A stretch of 64,000 nt of DNA from Teichococcus coralli (GCF_009829925.1 NZ_SNVJ01000001.1:333983-397982); one strand, 5' to 3'. Positions 50,766 through 62,932 are shown, numbered from the stretch's first letter. Numbers and translations are program-made. Notes: generated by a model not told the origin, from the sequence alone.

Positions 50766-53700
50766 ATGCGGCCTTTGGGATGGGCGCGGATGACCGCGCA
50801 GCCTCCCTTACCTTCAGCGCGGGAAGCGCTGCGCCATGGCGGACAGCCGCCGCCCGAGCTGTCAAATGCCCCCGGTGGGCCCGCGCTGAGGGTGCTGGTG
50901 CGAGCGGCGGCCGAACTGCTGGAGGCGCCCGCCGCCATCCTCCACCTTTCCTCCAGCGAGATCCTGCCCCTCCTGGTGGAGCACGCGGTGCCCCGCTCCC
51001 ATCTTGCGGAGGCGCTCGCCTTCTGCGCCCAGGTCGCGCAGGCTGCGGAGATCCTGCCTGATGCCTGGCAATCCTCCGGCGCGCTGCACTTCTGCGCCGG
51101 AGTCCCGGTCGAATGGGAAGGACGGCCCCTTGGGGCGCTCTGCGTGTTCGACACGCAGCCGCGTCGGAGCACCCTGAGCGCGAAGCAGCACGGGCAGCTG
51201 CGCGAACTCGCCGGGCAAGCCAGCGCGCAGCTTGCACCACTCCTGGAGGCTGCAGCGGCCACGCCACGGCGCCGGCGGCGCGGCCGTTTCCGGGGAAATG
51301 GCGAGGAAGGTCTGCACGTCAGCCATGTGCACGTCAGCCGTGTGAAGGTGCTGCGGGAGGGCGGCAAGCCTGAGCCGGCGACCGAGTACCAGCGGCTCCT
51401 CGCCGCGCAGCAGGCCGCAACCCACGGCCCGGGCGACGAGATGACGATCTGGCGGGCCGTGATCTCGGCCGCCATGGGCGTGATTGGCTCGGCGGAGAGC
51501 GGCTGCATCGAGACGGAGGAAGGCGAGGAGCTGGTTTATCGCGTGACCGCGGGCAGTTGCACCGTGGGAACGCGCCTTCCCCGCCACCGCACGCTGTCCG
51601 GCCGCTGCCTGGATGAAGGGCGGATGCTGCTCTGCAACGACGTTCTGGCCGACCCGCAGAACGATGCTGCCTTGTACCGGAAGCTCGGCACGCGGTCGGT
51701 GATCACCGTGCCGGTGCCGCACCGGGGCGCCTTCGTCGCCGTGCTGAAGCTGGCCTCCAGCCGGCCCGATGCCTTCAGCGAGCGGGATGCCGCCCTGGCG
51801 CAGCTTCTGGTGGGCATCATCAGCGCGGGACTGAGCAGCCTCGCGGAGGAGCGCTCCCTGCAGGCCCTGCGGAGCAGCGAGATGCGGCTGCGGCTGATGG
51901 CGGATACCGTGCCGCAGATCGTCTGGCAGACTGACGCGGAGGGCCGGCTCGACTTCCTCAACCGGCGCTGGGCGGAGTTCACGGGCCTGCCCGTCGAGGA
52001 GGGCCTCTCGGGCAACCGCGTCCTTGACCTGCTGCACCCCGACGACGTGGCGGTCACGCTGGCGGCCTGGCGGGGTGCGAAGGCGTCCGGCCACAGCTTC
52101 CGCGTCAACCACCGCCTCCGCACCGCCGAAGGCGAGTACCGCTGGCTCCTCACCGTTGGCGAACCCCACCGCGACCCACGGACCGGCCGCATCCTGCGCT
52201 GGTTCGGCGGCTCCACCGACGTTGACGCCGAGTACCGCGCGCAGGAGACCATCCGCCAGCTCAACGACACGCTTGAGCAGCGTGTGGCAGAGCGTACGCG
52301 CGAGCGTGACCGGATCTGGCGACTCAGCCGGGACATGCTCGGCATCGCCGATGCGGAGGGCACCCTGCTCAGCGTCAACCCCGCCTGGACACGCACGCTC
52401 GGGTGGCATGAGGAGGAGCTGGTCGGCCGGCCGCCGGAGTGGATGGTGCACCCGGAGGATCGGCCGGCCACCTGCGCCGAGCTGGCGCGCGTGGCGCGCG
52501 GCGAGCCGCGCCCCCACTTCGAGAACCGCATCCGCACCGCCGACGGCGGCTACCGCTGGCTTTCCTGGAGCACGGCCACCGAAGGCGGGCTGGTCTACAC
52601 GGTTGTCCGCGACGTCACGGCCGAGAAGGAGCAGGCGATCGCCCTGGCGCAAGCCGAGGAGCAACTCCGGCACTCGCAGAAGATGGAAGCGGTCGGCCAG
52701 CTGACCGGCGGGCTGGCGCACGATTTCAACAACCTGCTCGCCGGCATCATCGCCGGGCTGGAGATGCTGCAGACGCGCGTCGCGCAGCAGCGCTTCAAGG
52801 AACTGGACCGCTATATCCGCCTGGCTCGCGGCGCCGCCGACCGGGCCGCCGCCCTCACCCACCGCCTGCTTGCCTTCTCCCGCCGGCAAACGCTCGACCC
52901 GCAGCCGACCGACATGAACCGGCTGGTCAAGGAGATCGAGGAGCTGATCCGCCGCACCGTCGGGCCGGCCATCGCGGTGGAGCTCGCGCTCGCCCAGGAT
53001 CTCTGGCTCACGCGCTGCGACCGCAACCAGCTCGAGAATGCCCTGCTGAACCTTTGCATCAATGCCCGTGACGCCATGCCCGATGGCGGACGCCTCATCA
53101 TCGGCACGGAGAATGCGGATTTCCGCCACGGGCGCCCTCCCGCGCCGGAGATGAAGGCGGGGCAGTATGTCGCGCTCCGCGTGACCGATTCCGGCACCGG
53201 CATGGCGCCGGAGGTGCTCGCGCGCGCCTTCGATCCTTTCTACACCACCAAGCCGCTGGGCCAGGGCACCGGGCTCGGCCTTTCGATGGTGTACGGCTTC
53301 GCGCGGCAGAGCTGCGGCCAGGTGCGCATCGCCAGCGAGCCGGGCCGCGGCACGACGGTGGAGATCGACCTGCCCCGGCACCTCGGCGGGACGGATGAGG
53401 AGGCCGCCGGCCGGAGGCCGGCACCCCTCGGCCACGCCCGGCGCAACGAAACCGTGCTGGTGGTGGATGATGAGCCGGCCATCCGCATCCTCATGGCCGA
53501 GGCGCTGCGAGAGGTCGGCTATGCCGTCCTGGAAGCCGCGGATGCGGCGGCGGCGCAGCTCATCCTTGAGGGCGATGCGCGGGTGGACCTGCTGCTGACC
53601 GATGTCGGGCTGCCTGGTGGCATGAACGGCCGCCAGCTGGCCGATGCCGCGCGGGTGCGCCGGCCCGAGCTGAAGGTCGTGTTCATCACCGGCTACGCCG

Positions 53701-53819
53701 AGAAGGCGGCGATCGGCGAGGCCACGCTAGGGCCCGACATGGACGTGATGACCAAGCCCTTCAGCATGGAGGAGCTGGCGGCGAAGATGCGGTCGGTGCT
53801 GCGGCGGAACCGGCGATGA
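50766..53819 (+). CDS. Hybrid sensor histidine kinase with GAF, PAS and receiver domains
   Basis: A 1017-residue cytoplasmic hybrid kinase without membrane segments. Order: GAF-like (about 35-160), an arginine-rich linker (TPRRRRRGRFRG), a second GAF (210-365), PAS (375-485), PAS/PAC (510-625), HisKA with phospho-His652 (GGLAHDFNN), HATPase (N box NLCINARDAM, G boxes DSGTGM and GTGLGLSM) and a C-terminal receiver with Asp946 (LLLTDVGLPG). It senses soluble signals and phosphorylates its own receiver; an output partner is not adjacent. ATG 50766 or in-frame ATG 50790 may be the start. It is a single gene with no cognate regulator nearby. Confidence 0.88.
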   Translation: MRPLGWARMTAQPPLPSAREALRHGGQPPPELSNAPGGPALRVLVRAAAELLEAPAAILHLSSSEILPLLVEHAVPRSHLAEALAFCAQVAQAAEILPDAWQSSGALHFCAGVPVEWEGRPLGALCVFDTQPRRSTLSAKQHGQLRELAGQASAQLAPLLEAAAATPRRRRRGRFRGNGEEGLHVSHVHVSRVKVLREGGKPEPATEYQRLLAAQQAATHGPGDEMTIWRAVISAAMGVIGSAESGCIETEEGEELVYRVTAGSCTVGTRLPRHRTLSGRCLDEGRMLLCNDVLADPQNDAALYRKLGTRSVITVPVPHRGAFVAVLKLASSRPDAFSERDAALAQLLVGIISAGLSSLAEERSLQALRSSEMRLRLMADTVPQIVWQTDAEGRLDFLNRRWAEFTGLPVEEGLSGNRVLDLLHPDDVAVTLAAWRGAKASGHSFRVNHRLRTAEGEYRWLLTVGEPHRDPRTGRILRWFGGSTDVDAEYRAQETIRQLNDTLEQRVAERTRERDRIWRLSRDMLGIADAEGTLLSVNPAWTRTLGWHEEELVGRPPEWMVHPEDRPATCAELARVARGEPRPHFENRIRTADGGYRWLSWSTATEGGLVYTVVRDVTAEKEQAIALAQAEEQLRHSQKMEAVGQLTGGLAHDFNNLLAGIIAGLEMLQTRVAQQRFKELDRYIRLARGAADRAAALTHRLLAFSRRQTLDPQPTDMNRLVKEIEELIRRTVGPAIAVELALAQDLWLTRCDRNQLENALLNLCINARDAMPDGGRLIIGTENADFRHGRPPAPEMKAGQYVALRVTDSGTGMAPEVLARAFDPFYTTKPLGQGTGLGLSMVYGFARQSCGQVRIASEPGRGTTVEIDLPRHLGGTDEEAAGRRPAPLGHARRNETVLVVDDEPAIRILMAEALREVGYAVLEAADAAAAQLILEGDARVDLLLTDVGLPGGMNGRQLADAARVRRPELKVVFITGYAEKAAIGEATLGPDMDVMTKPFSMEELAAKMRSVLRRNRR

Positions 53820-53890
53820 CGGCCTCGCGGCGCCCTCCTTTGTAGCGCGCTCCTTCCTCGGAAGCGGTGGCGCGGAAGCGGGAGGCGCGC

Positions 53891-55549
53891 ATGACCATCA
53901 TCCTGACCCTGCTGGACCTCGCGGGCATCGTCGCGCTGTTGCTCTGGGGCGTGCGCATGGTGCAGACCGGGGTGCAGCGGGCCTTCGGGCCGCGGCTGCG
54001 GGTCGTGCTGGCGGCGGCGCTGGGAAGCCGGCCACGCGCCTTCCTGGCCGGGCTGGGCGTCACCACCCTGCTGCAGAGCAGCACCGCCACCGGCCTGATG
54101 GTGACGGGCCTGGCCGCGGGCGGCGTGGTCGGGCTGGTGCCGGCCCTGGCGGTGATGCTGGGCGCCAACATCGGCACCACGCTGATCGTGCAGCTGCTTT
54201 CCTTCGATGTCGCGAAAGTCGCGCCGCTGCTGGTGCTGGCCGGATTCCTGATGTTCCGCCGCGGCATGGCGACCCGCACGCGCGATCTTGGCCGCGTCGC
54301 CATCGGGCTCGGGCTCATGCTGATGGCGCTGCACCAGTTGCTCGCCGCGCTGACGCCCTATGAGGCGCTGCCGGCGCTCAGGGACGTCTTCGCGCTGCTT
54401 TCGGCGGAACCGGTGGTGGCGCTGCTGCTGGCTGCGGCGCTGACCTGGGCGGCGCATTCCAGCGTCGCCGTGGTGCTGCTGGTGATGTCGCTGGCCGGGC
54501 GTGGCGTGGTGTCGCCGGAAGCCGCGCTGGTTCTGGTGCTCGGCGCCAACCTCGGCACCGCGGCCAACCCCGTGCTGGAGGGCGCTCCGGCCGACGATCC
54601 CGCGGCCCGACGCCTGCCCCTCGGCAACCTGCTGATCCGCGCGCTGGGCTGCCTGGTGGCGCTGCCGCTGCTGCCTTGGCTGGCGCCGCTGCTGCTCGCC
54701 GCCGAACCCGATGCGCCCCGTGCCCTTGCCGACTTCCACACCGCCTTCAACCTGATCCTCGCGCTGGCCTTTCTCCCGCTGCTGCCGCCCTATGCCGCGT
54801 TGCTGAAGCGCCTGTTGCCGGCCCGCCTGGAGCAGGACGATCCCACCCGCCCGCGGCACCTCGACAAGGCCGCGCTGGAGGCGCCCGTGGTGGCGGTGGG
54901 TCTCGCGGCGCGGGAGGCGCTGCGGCTGGCCGACGTGCTGCAGGAAATGCTGCAGGGCGTGCGCGACGCCTTCGCCCAGGACAACCGCCGCCGCATCACC
55001 GAGACGCGGCGCATGGACGACGTGCTCGACCGACTGAACGGCGCGATCAAGGCCTATCTGATGGCGCTGGACCCGGAGGCGATGACGGAGGCGGACCAGC
55101 GCCGCGCCGAGCGCATCCTGATCTTCGCCACGCAGATCGAGCAAGCGGGCGACGTGGTGGACCGCAACCTGATGGCGCTGGCCGGCAAGCGTCTGAAGCG
55201 CGGCCTGGCCTTCCGGCCGGAGCAGCGGAAGGCGCTGCTGGTCATGGCGGACCGGCTGGCGGCCAATCTCGGCCTCGCCGCCTCGCTGTTCCTGACCGAG
55301 GACCGGCGGGCGGCGCGGCTGCTGGCGGAGGAGAAGGAGCAGTTCCGCGCCATCGAGCTGGCGGCGACCCAGGCGCATTTCGCCGCCCTGCGGCAGGGCC
55401 AGGGCGGCGTCGCCGAGGTGGACGCGCTGCAACTGGACATGATCCGCGACCTCAAGCGCGTCAACGCGCATCTGGTGGAGGCCGCGGCCTATCCGGTGCT
55501 GCGCAGCGAGGGCGCCCTGCTGCCGACGCGGGTGGCGCCGGAGCCCTAG
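53891..55549 (+). CDS. Na+/phosphate cotransporter family protein (NptA/YjbB-like)
   Basis: A 552-residue protein with an N-terminal membrane region of two repeated halves. The duplicated family motifs are LLQSSTATGLMVTG and HSSVAVVLLVMSL, with GANIGTTLIVQ and GANLGTAANPVL. The C-terminal 200 residues are a PhoU-like helical domain, typical of bacterial NptA/YjbB proteins involved in phosphate transport or export. ATG 53891 has GGGAGG 5 nt upstream and is preferred to GTG 53867. Its stop overlaps the convergent VOC gene at CTAG. Confidence 0.87.
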   Translation: MTIILTLLDLAGIVALLLWGVRMVQTGVQRAFGPRLRVVLAAALGSRPRAFLAGLGVTTLLQSSTATGLMVTGLAAGGVVGLVPALAVMLGANIGTTLIVQLLSFDVAKVAPLLVLAGFLMFRRGMATRTRDLGRVAIGLGLMLMALHQLLAALTPYEALPALRDVFALLSAEPVVALLLAAALTWAAHSSVAVVLLVMSLAGRGVVSPEAALVLVLGANLGTAANPVLEGAPADDPAARRLPLGNLLIRALGCLVALPLLPWLAPLLLAAEPDAPRALADFHTAFNLILALAFLPLLPPYAALLKRLLPARLEQDDPTRPRHLDKAALEAPVVAVGLAAREALRLADVLQEMLQGVRDAFAQDNRRRITETRRMDDVLDRLNGAIKAYLMALDPEAMTEADQRRAERILIFATQIEQAGDVVDRNLMALAGKRLKRGLAFRPEQRKALLVMADRLAANLGLAASLFLTEDRRAARLLAEEKEQFRAIELAATQAHFAALRQGQGGVAEVDALQLDMIRDLKRVNAHLVEAAAYPVLRSEGALLPTRVAPEP

Positions 55550-55932
55550 GCGGCGCTGCGCTCCAGCAGCTCGATCCGCACCCCGTCGGGGCCTTCGATG
55601 AAGGCGATCTTGATGCCCGGGCGCGGGCTGCTGGGCTCGCCAAGGAAGCGCACGCCCTTGCCCTTCAGCTCCGCGATGATGTCGTCGAAGCCGGTGACGG
55701 CCAGGCCGACATGCTCGATGCCGATGAAGGGCGGAGGCGGCGCGGCCATCGTGCCGCTTGGCACCTGCTCGATGAACAGCGGCAGCCCGCCAAGGTCCAT
55801 GACGATGCGCAGCGCCTCGCCGTTCTTCATCCGGGTGACCTCGCTGGCCTCCAGCACCTCGGCATAGAAGCGGGCGGCGGCCTCCGGGTCGGGGCTGCGG
55901 AGATGGATGTGGTCGCTCTTGAAGCGCGCCAT
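55546..55932 (-). CDS. VOC family (glyoxalase-like) protein
   Basis: A 128-residue metalloenzyme-fold protein with two beta-alpha-beta-beta-beta modules: SDHIHLRSPDPEAAARFYAEVL and IEHVGLAVTGFDDIIAELKGKG. Histidine in DHIHL and HVGLA and the terminal glutamate in GVRIELLE fit a VOC metal site. The family includes glyoxalases, methylmalonyl-CoA epimerase and dioxygenases; the length and IEHVGLAVTG resemble methylmalonyl-CoA epimerase or lactoylglutathione lyase relatives, but the reaction is undetermined. GGAAGGA lies about 8 nt upstream. Confidence 0.82.
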   Translation of the reverse strand: MARFKSDHIHLRSPDPEAAARFYAEVLEASEVTRMKNGEALRIVMDLGGLPLFIEQVPSGTMAAPPPPFIGIEHVGLAVTGFDDIIAELKGKGVRFLGEPSSPRPGIKIAFIEGPDGVRIELLERSAA

Positions 55933-56018
55933 GCGGGGGTTCCTTCCGTGTGACAGGGGCTTGCGGATTCGCCCGCCGAGTGTCCGGGCGATCGGGCCGG
56001 AAGGGAAGGCCGGCGCTT

Positions 56019-56930
56019 TCAGGCCTCGTCCGGCACTCCGCTGGCCAGCAGGCGCTCCCGGGTGGCGTGGCCGGCATCGAGGTGGCGCAGCATCAGCGCC
56101 GCCGCCGCCTCCATCTCGCCTGCCTCCACCCGTTCCAGGATGGCGAGGTGCTCACGGAACTGGCCCACGAGCCGCTCCTGGTCGGCGGCGATGACATAGC
56201 CCACCAATCGCCGCAGCCGGGTCAGGCGCTGCGCCGCATCGGCAAAGAAGCGGTTGTTGGAGGCCTGCATCAGCGCCAGGTGGAAGCCGGAATTCGCCTC
56301 GAAGGCCTCGCGGGGGCCGAGGCCGCGCGGGTCGCGCGCCGCCAGCGCCGCCTGTTCCCGCCGCAACCGGTCGGCGACGGCGGCCGGCAGAACGAAGCCG
56401 GGGTCCAGCAGCGCGGCGGGCTCGATGGCGCGGCGGAAGCGATGGGCCTCGCTGTGCCCCGCCTGCCCCTCGACCAGCGGCAGGAAGCGCCAGCCACCCG
56501 CCGGGCTGCGCTCGATCCACCCCTCTCCCGCCACCTGCTGCAGCATCCGCTCGACAGCGCCGCGTGGAGCGTCGTAGCGACGAGCGAGATCGGCGGTGCC
56601 AAGCAGTTCGGGCAGCGCCCCGGCCAGCCGCTCCCGCGCCAGGCGCCAGTAGAGGCGCTCGGCTGTCCGCTCCTCCGCGTCCAGCGGGATGGCCCCCTCC
56701 TCCGGCGCGGGGAGGCGCCGCAGCACCAGCCGGCGTTCCTCCCGCCCCAGCACGCCCCTCTCGGCCAGCAGGGCGATGGCGCCGCGCACCGGCGCGCGGG
56801 AGGTGCCGACGGCGCGGGCCAGCATCGCCTCGGTCAGGCGCAGGCCTGGCTGGGCGGCGCCGGCCTGGAGATGGGCCAGGATCGCGCGGGCGAGCTTGCG
56901 GTGCAGCGTGGCGGCGGAAGGACGCGACAT
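56019..56930 (-). CDS. GntR family regulator (FCD domain), possibly with two winged helices
   Basis: A 303-residue regulator. The N-terminal winged helix (LRLTEAMLARAVGTSRAPVRGAIALLAERG) is GntR-type. A second winged-helix-like stretch near residues 95-150 (GTADLARRYDAPRGAVERMLQQVAGEGWI) precedes an FCD effector domain with metal-site residues in ANSGFHLALMQASNN and histidines near EHLAIL and RHLDAGH. FadR-type GntR proteins sense carboxylates. The ATG 56930 start removes a low-complexity tail; ATG 56960 is possible. It is divergent from the aconitase-family gene and is the likely regulator of that operon. Confidence 0.82.
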   Translation of the reverse strand: MSRPSAATLHRKLARAILAHLQAGAAQPGLRLTEAMLARAVGTSRAPVRGAIALLAERGVLGREERRLVLRRLPAPEEGAIPLDAEERTAERLYWRLARERLAGALPELLGTADLARRYDAPRGAVERMLQQVAGEGWIERSPAGGWRFLPLVEGQAGHSEAHRFRRAIEPAALLDPGFVLPAAVADRLRREQAALAARDPRGLGPREAFEANSGFHLALMQASNNRFFADAAQRLTRLRRLVGYVIAADQERLVGQFREHLAILERVEAGEMEAAAALMLRHLDAGHATRERLLASGVPDEA

Positions 56931-57002
56931 GAAAGGCCCCGGCGGATCTGCGGCAGGCATGGCGGAATGGCACGGCGGCGTGAGCGGGCTGCCAGAATAT
57001 TG

Positions 57003-57026
57003 TGTCTTATATATCTATAAAGTACA
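57003..57026. promoter_or_regulatory. AT-rich inverted repeat between GntR and aconitase-family genes
   Basis: TTATA-TATC-TATAA (57007-57020) has perfect 5-bp arms and lies within a longer TGT...ACA-bounded imperfect palindrome (57003-57026). It is strikingly AT-rich in this genome, sits 43 bp before the aconitase-family ATG, and can overlap its -10 region. It is a candidate GntR operator. Confidence 0.5.
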
Positions 57027-57068
57027 TGCTGCCAGCGATGCGGCTGCCCCGAGCCGCCTGGAGTTGCC

Positions 57069-59723
<2,655 letters not shown>

Positions 59724-59801
59724 GCGCTGCCCCGTTGCGGAGCGGCGGCCGCTGATCCAGGCTGCCCTCCTCACACGAGGCGGCAGGGAGGGGAAGGCGC
59801 G

Positions 59802-61409
59802 ATGCGGGGCATGGTGGTGGCGGCGCAGCCGGAGGCGGCCGAGGCCGGGGTCGAAGTGCTGCGCCAGGGCGGCAACGCGGTGGACGCAGCCATTGCCTGC
59901 GCCTTCAGCCAGGGCGTGGTGGACCCGCAGATGTGCGGCATCGGCGGCTTCGGCGCGATGCAGGTCTGCCTGCCGAAACAGGGCGTGCACACCGTGCTCG
60001 AATTCTTCGCCCGCGCGCCGCTCTCCGCAACGCCCGGGATGTGGGCGGACAAGTTCATCGGCCAGTCGCGCGACGGCTTCGTCTTCCTGCTCAGCGACCA
60101 GTCGAACGACATCGGCTACGGCTCGGTGGGCACGCCGGGCAACGTGGCAGGCTACCTGGAGGCGCTGAGCCGCTTCGGCTCCATGCCGCTGCGCCAGGTG
60201 ATGCAGCCGGCCATCGCGCAGGCGAAGCGCGGCGTCATGGTGCGGCCCTACATGCACTACTACTGGGCCATCGACCATGGCGGCGACGGCCAGGTGAACG
60301 TCGAGGACAAGCTGCGCTTCAGCGAGACCGGCCGGCAGGTCTATTTCCGCAGCAACGGCACGCTGAAGCGTCCGGGCGACATGCTGCACAACCCGGACAT
60401 GGCGCGCACGCTGGAGCGCATCGCCGAAGGAGGCACCGAAACCTTCTACCGCGGCGAGATCGCCCGCGAGATCGCCGCCGACATGCAGGCGCGCGGCGGC
60501 GGCGTCACGCTGGAGGACCTCGCCGCCTACCGCGTGCGGGAAAAGGCGCCCTGCTGGGGCCGCTACCGCGGGCTGCGCGTCGCCTCCAACCCACCGCCCT
60601 GCGGCGGCGGCTCGCTGATCGAGCTGCTGCACATCCTCGGCCATTTCGAGCTCGGCGCGCTGGAGCACAACGGTCCCGAGCACCTGCGCATCCTCGCCGA
60701 GGCGATGAAGTGGATGACCATCGACAAGGACGCGCATATGGGCGACCCGGACTTTGTCGATGTGCCGCTGGATCGTTTGATTTCCGACGACCATGCGGCG
60801 GCGCTGGCGGCGCGCATCCGCGCCGGCGAGAAGGCCAGCGTGCCGCGCGACGGCGAGCCGAAGGACCCGCCGGACACCACCGTGGTCTGCGTGGTGGATG
60901 CCGAGGGCAACGCGGTCTCCCTGACCCACACGCTGGGCATTCCCTCGGGCGCCATCACGCCGGGGCTGGGCTTCATGTACAACGGCTGTATGAGCGGCTT
61001 CGATCCGCGCCCGGGCCGCGCCGCCTCCATCGCGCCGGGCAAGGGCCGCGCCAGCGCCATGGCGCCCACCATCCTGTTCGAGGGCGAGCGCCCCAGCCTG
61101 GTGCTGGCGGCGCCGGGCGGCACCTTTATCGTGCCCGCGCTGGCACAGGCGATCAGCAACGTGGTGGATTTCGGCATGGGCATGGCCGAGGCGGTCGCCG
61201 CACCGCGCATCGTGGCGCTGAGCGACACCATCGACGTGGCCAACCGCATTCCACACGGCGTCGCCCATGCGCTGGAGGCGACGGGCTACCCGGTCGCCCG
61301 CTCCTATCAGAGCTACGCCTTCGGCGCGCCGCATGGGCTGCTGATCCGCAACGGACGCTGCACCGGCGGCGCCGACCCGCAGCGCGACGGCATGGCGCTC
61401 GCCGCCTGA
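59802..61409 (+). CDS. Gamma-glutamyltransferase family protein (second copy)
   Basis: A 535-residue gamma-glutamyltransferase-like Ntn-hydrolase proenzyme. The candidate processing site and nucleophile is Thr359 in PDTTVVCVVDAEGN. GGNAVDAAIA near residue 24 and the C-terminal APGGTF motif are present. No signal peptide is seen. The enzyme starts almost directly at the family core (MRGMVVAAQPEA), with GAGGGG about 7 nt upstream. It lies 78 bp after the aconitase-family gene, in the same direction, and probably belongs to its operon. It is distinct from the copy at 3335-5020. Confidence 0.85.
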   Translation: MRGMVVAAQPEAAEAGVEVLRQGGNAVDAAIACAFSQGVVDPQMCGIGGFGAMQVCLPKQGVHTVLEFFARAPLSATPGMWADKFIGQSRDGFVFLLSDQSNDIGYGSVGTPGNVAGYLEALSRFGSMPLRQVMQPAIAQAKRGVMVRPYMHYYWAIDHGGDGQVNVEDKLRFSETGRQVYFRSNGTLKRPGDMLHNPDMARTLERIAEGGTETFYRGEIAREIAADMQARGGGVTLEDLAAYRVREKAPCWGRYRGLRVASNPPPCGGGSLIELLHILGHFELGALEHNGPEHLRILAEAMKWMTIDKDAHMGDPDFVDVPLDRLISDDHAAALAARIRAGEKASVPRDGEPKDPPDTTVVCVVDAEGNAVSLTHTLGIPSGAITPGLGFMYNGCMSGFDPRPGRAASIAPGKGRASAMAPTILFEGERPSLVLAAPGGTFIVPALAQAISNVVDFGMGMAEAVAAPRIVALSDTIDVANRIPHGVAHALEATGYPVARSYQSYAFGAPHGLLIRNGRCTGGADPQRDGMALAA

Positions 61410-61699
61410 GCGGCCAGCGGGCGGGCGTCTGCCTCCATGCGGCGCAGCGGCTGCCCGGCCCGGCGGCAAAGCCCACCCGCGAAGCCGCCGGGAGAGGGAA
61501 ATTCCGGCTTGCCTCTTTGCGCCCGGGCGGCTCCCATGCGCCGGCCGGCCGAGGCGGCGGAACGAGGCGCGGCGGCCGGGCCGCGCTCCGGAAAGGCGTT
61601 CGGGAAGCCCGCCCGCGGCGCGCACCGCGCGGCATCCCGGCCGTTCGTCGCGCATTCCGCTCCGCCCCGGCCATTGACTTCCGAAGATAGAGTCTGCTC

Positions 61700-62932
61700 A
61701 TGCCCGCCATGTTCATCGCCAATGCCCGCATCGTTGACGGCACCGCCCCCGAGCCCACCGGCCCGCAAGGGGTGGTGATCGAGGATGGCCGCATCCGTGA
61801 AGTGTCGCCCAGGGCCCGCGCCCCGCAGGGCGCGGAAACGATTGATCTCGGCGGGCGCGTGCTGATGCCGGGGCTGATCGACTGCCACGTGCATGTGGTG
61901 GCGGTGGAGGCCAGCCTCGCGCGCAATGCCACCCTGCCGGATTCGCTGGTGGCCGCCCGCTCCATCCGCCTGCAGCATGAAATGCTGATGCGCGGCTTCA
62001 CCACGGTGCGCGACGTCGGCGGCGCCGACCTCGGCCAGGCGCTGGCGGTGGAGGAAGGCACCGTGGTCGGCCCGCGCCTCATCATCTCCGGCAAGGCCCT
62101 CAGCCAGACCGGCGGGCATTGCGACTTCCGCGGTCCGTTCGACGACACGCCGCCGCGCTTCTCCCGCCGCCTTGGCGCGCTCGGCCGGCTCTGCGACGGC
62201 GTGCCCGCCGTGCGGCAGGCGGCGCGCGAGGAGATCAAGGCCGGCGCCCGCTTCGTGAAGATCATGGCCAATGGTGGCGTCGCCTCGCCCACCGATCCCA
62301 TCCACTTCCTGGGCTTCTCCCGCGAGGAGATCACGGCCGTGGTGGAAGAGGCGAACAACGCCGGCACCTATGTCTCGGCGCACCTCTATACCGATGCGGC
62401 GATCCGCCGCGCCGTCGAGTGCGGCGTGCATTCGCTGGAGCACTGCAACCTGATCACCGAGGCGACGGCGCGCCTCGCCGCCGATCGCGGCGCCGTGGCG
62501 GTGCCGACCCTTGTCACCTACGACAAGCTTTCCGAGGAGGGCGAGGCGCTTGGCATCGGCGCCGAGGCGGTGGGCAAGGTGGACGACGTGCGGCTGGCGG
62601 GGATGGAATCCCTCACCACCATGCAGCGCGCCGGCCTGCCCATGGCCTATGGCAGCGACCTGCTCGGCCCGATGCACCGCCACCAGTCCGAGGAATTCGT
62701 CATCCGCGGCCGGGTGATGCCGGCGCAATCGGTGATCGCCGCCGCAACCTGGATCGCCGCGCAGCTCTGCCGCATGGAGGGCGAGATCGGCTGCATCGCG
62801 CCCGACGCGCATGCCGACCTGATCGTAGTTGACGGCAACCCGCTGGCCGATCTCGCGCTGCTGACCGGCCAGGGTCGCCACATGCCGCTGATCGTGAAGG
62901 GCGGCGAGGTGGTGAAGCACGAGCGTTGGTGA
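61700..62932 (+). CDS. Amidohydrolase (imidazolonepropionase/prolidase-like)
   Basis: A 410-residue cytoplasmic metal-dependent hydrolase. Metal ligands are visible: HxH in DCHVHVV (about 61-67), the candidate carboxylated lysine in FVKIMANGG, histidines in SAHLYTD and SLEHCNL, and the catalytic Asp in YGSDLLG. It belongs to the imidazolonepropionase / Xaa-Pro dipeptidase-like amidohydrolase group, which cleaves cyclic amides or aryl and peptide amides. ATG 61700 or 61709 starts the gene, without a clear ribosome site; TTGACT lies 25 bp upstream. It is in the same direction as its neighbours and followed by ABC transporter genes. Confidence 0.83.
   Translation: MPAMFIANARIVDGTAPEPTGPQGVVIEDGRIREVSPRARAPQGAETIDLGGRVLMPGLIDCHVHVVAVEASLARNATLPDSLVAARSIRLQHEMLMRGFTTVRDVGGADLGQALAVEEGTVVGPRLIISGKALSQTGGHCDFRGPFDDTPPRFSRRLGALGRLCDGVPAVRQAAREEIKAGARFVKIMANGGVASPTDPIHFLGFSREEITAVVEEANNAGTYVSAHLYTDAAIRRAVECGVHSLEHCNLITEATARLAADRGAVAVPTLVTYDKLSEEGEALGIGAEAVGKVDDVRLAGMESLTTMQRAGLPMAYGSDLLGPMHRHQSEEFVIRGRVMPAQSVIAAATWIAAQLCRMEGEIGCIAPDAHADLIVVDGNPLADLALLTGQGRHMPLIVKGGEVVKHERW

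Noticed and set aside
61675..61700. TTGACT as -35 of the amidohydrolase gene
   Set aside because: A 17-bp spacer would place the -10 on or beyond the start codon.
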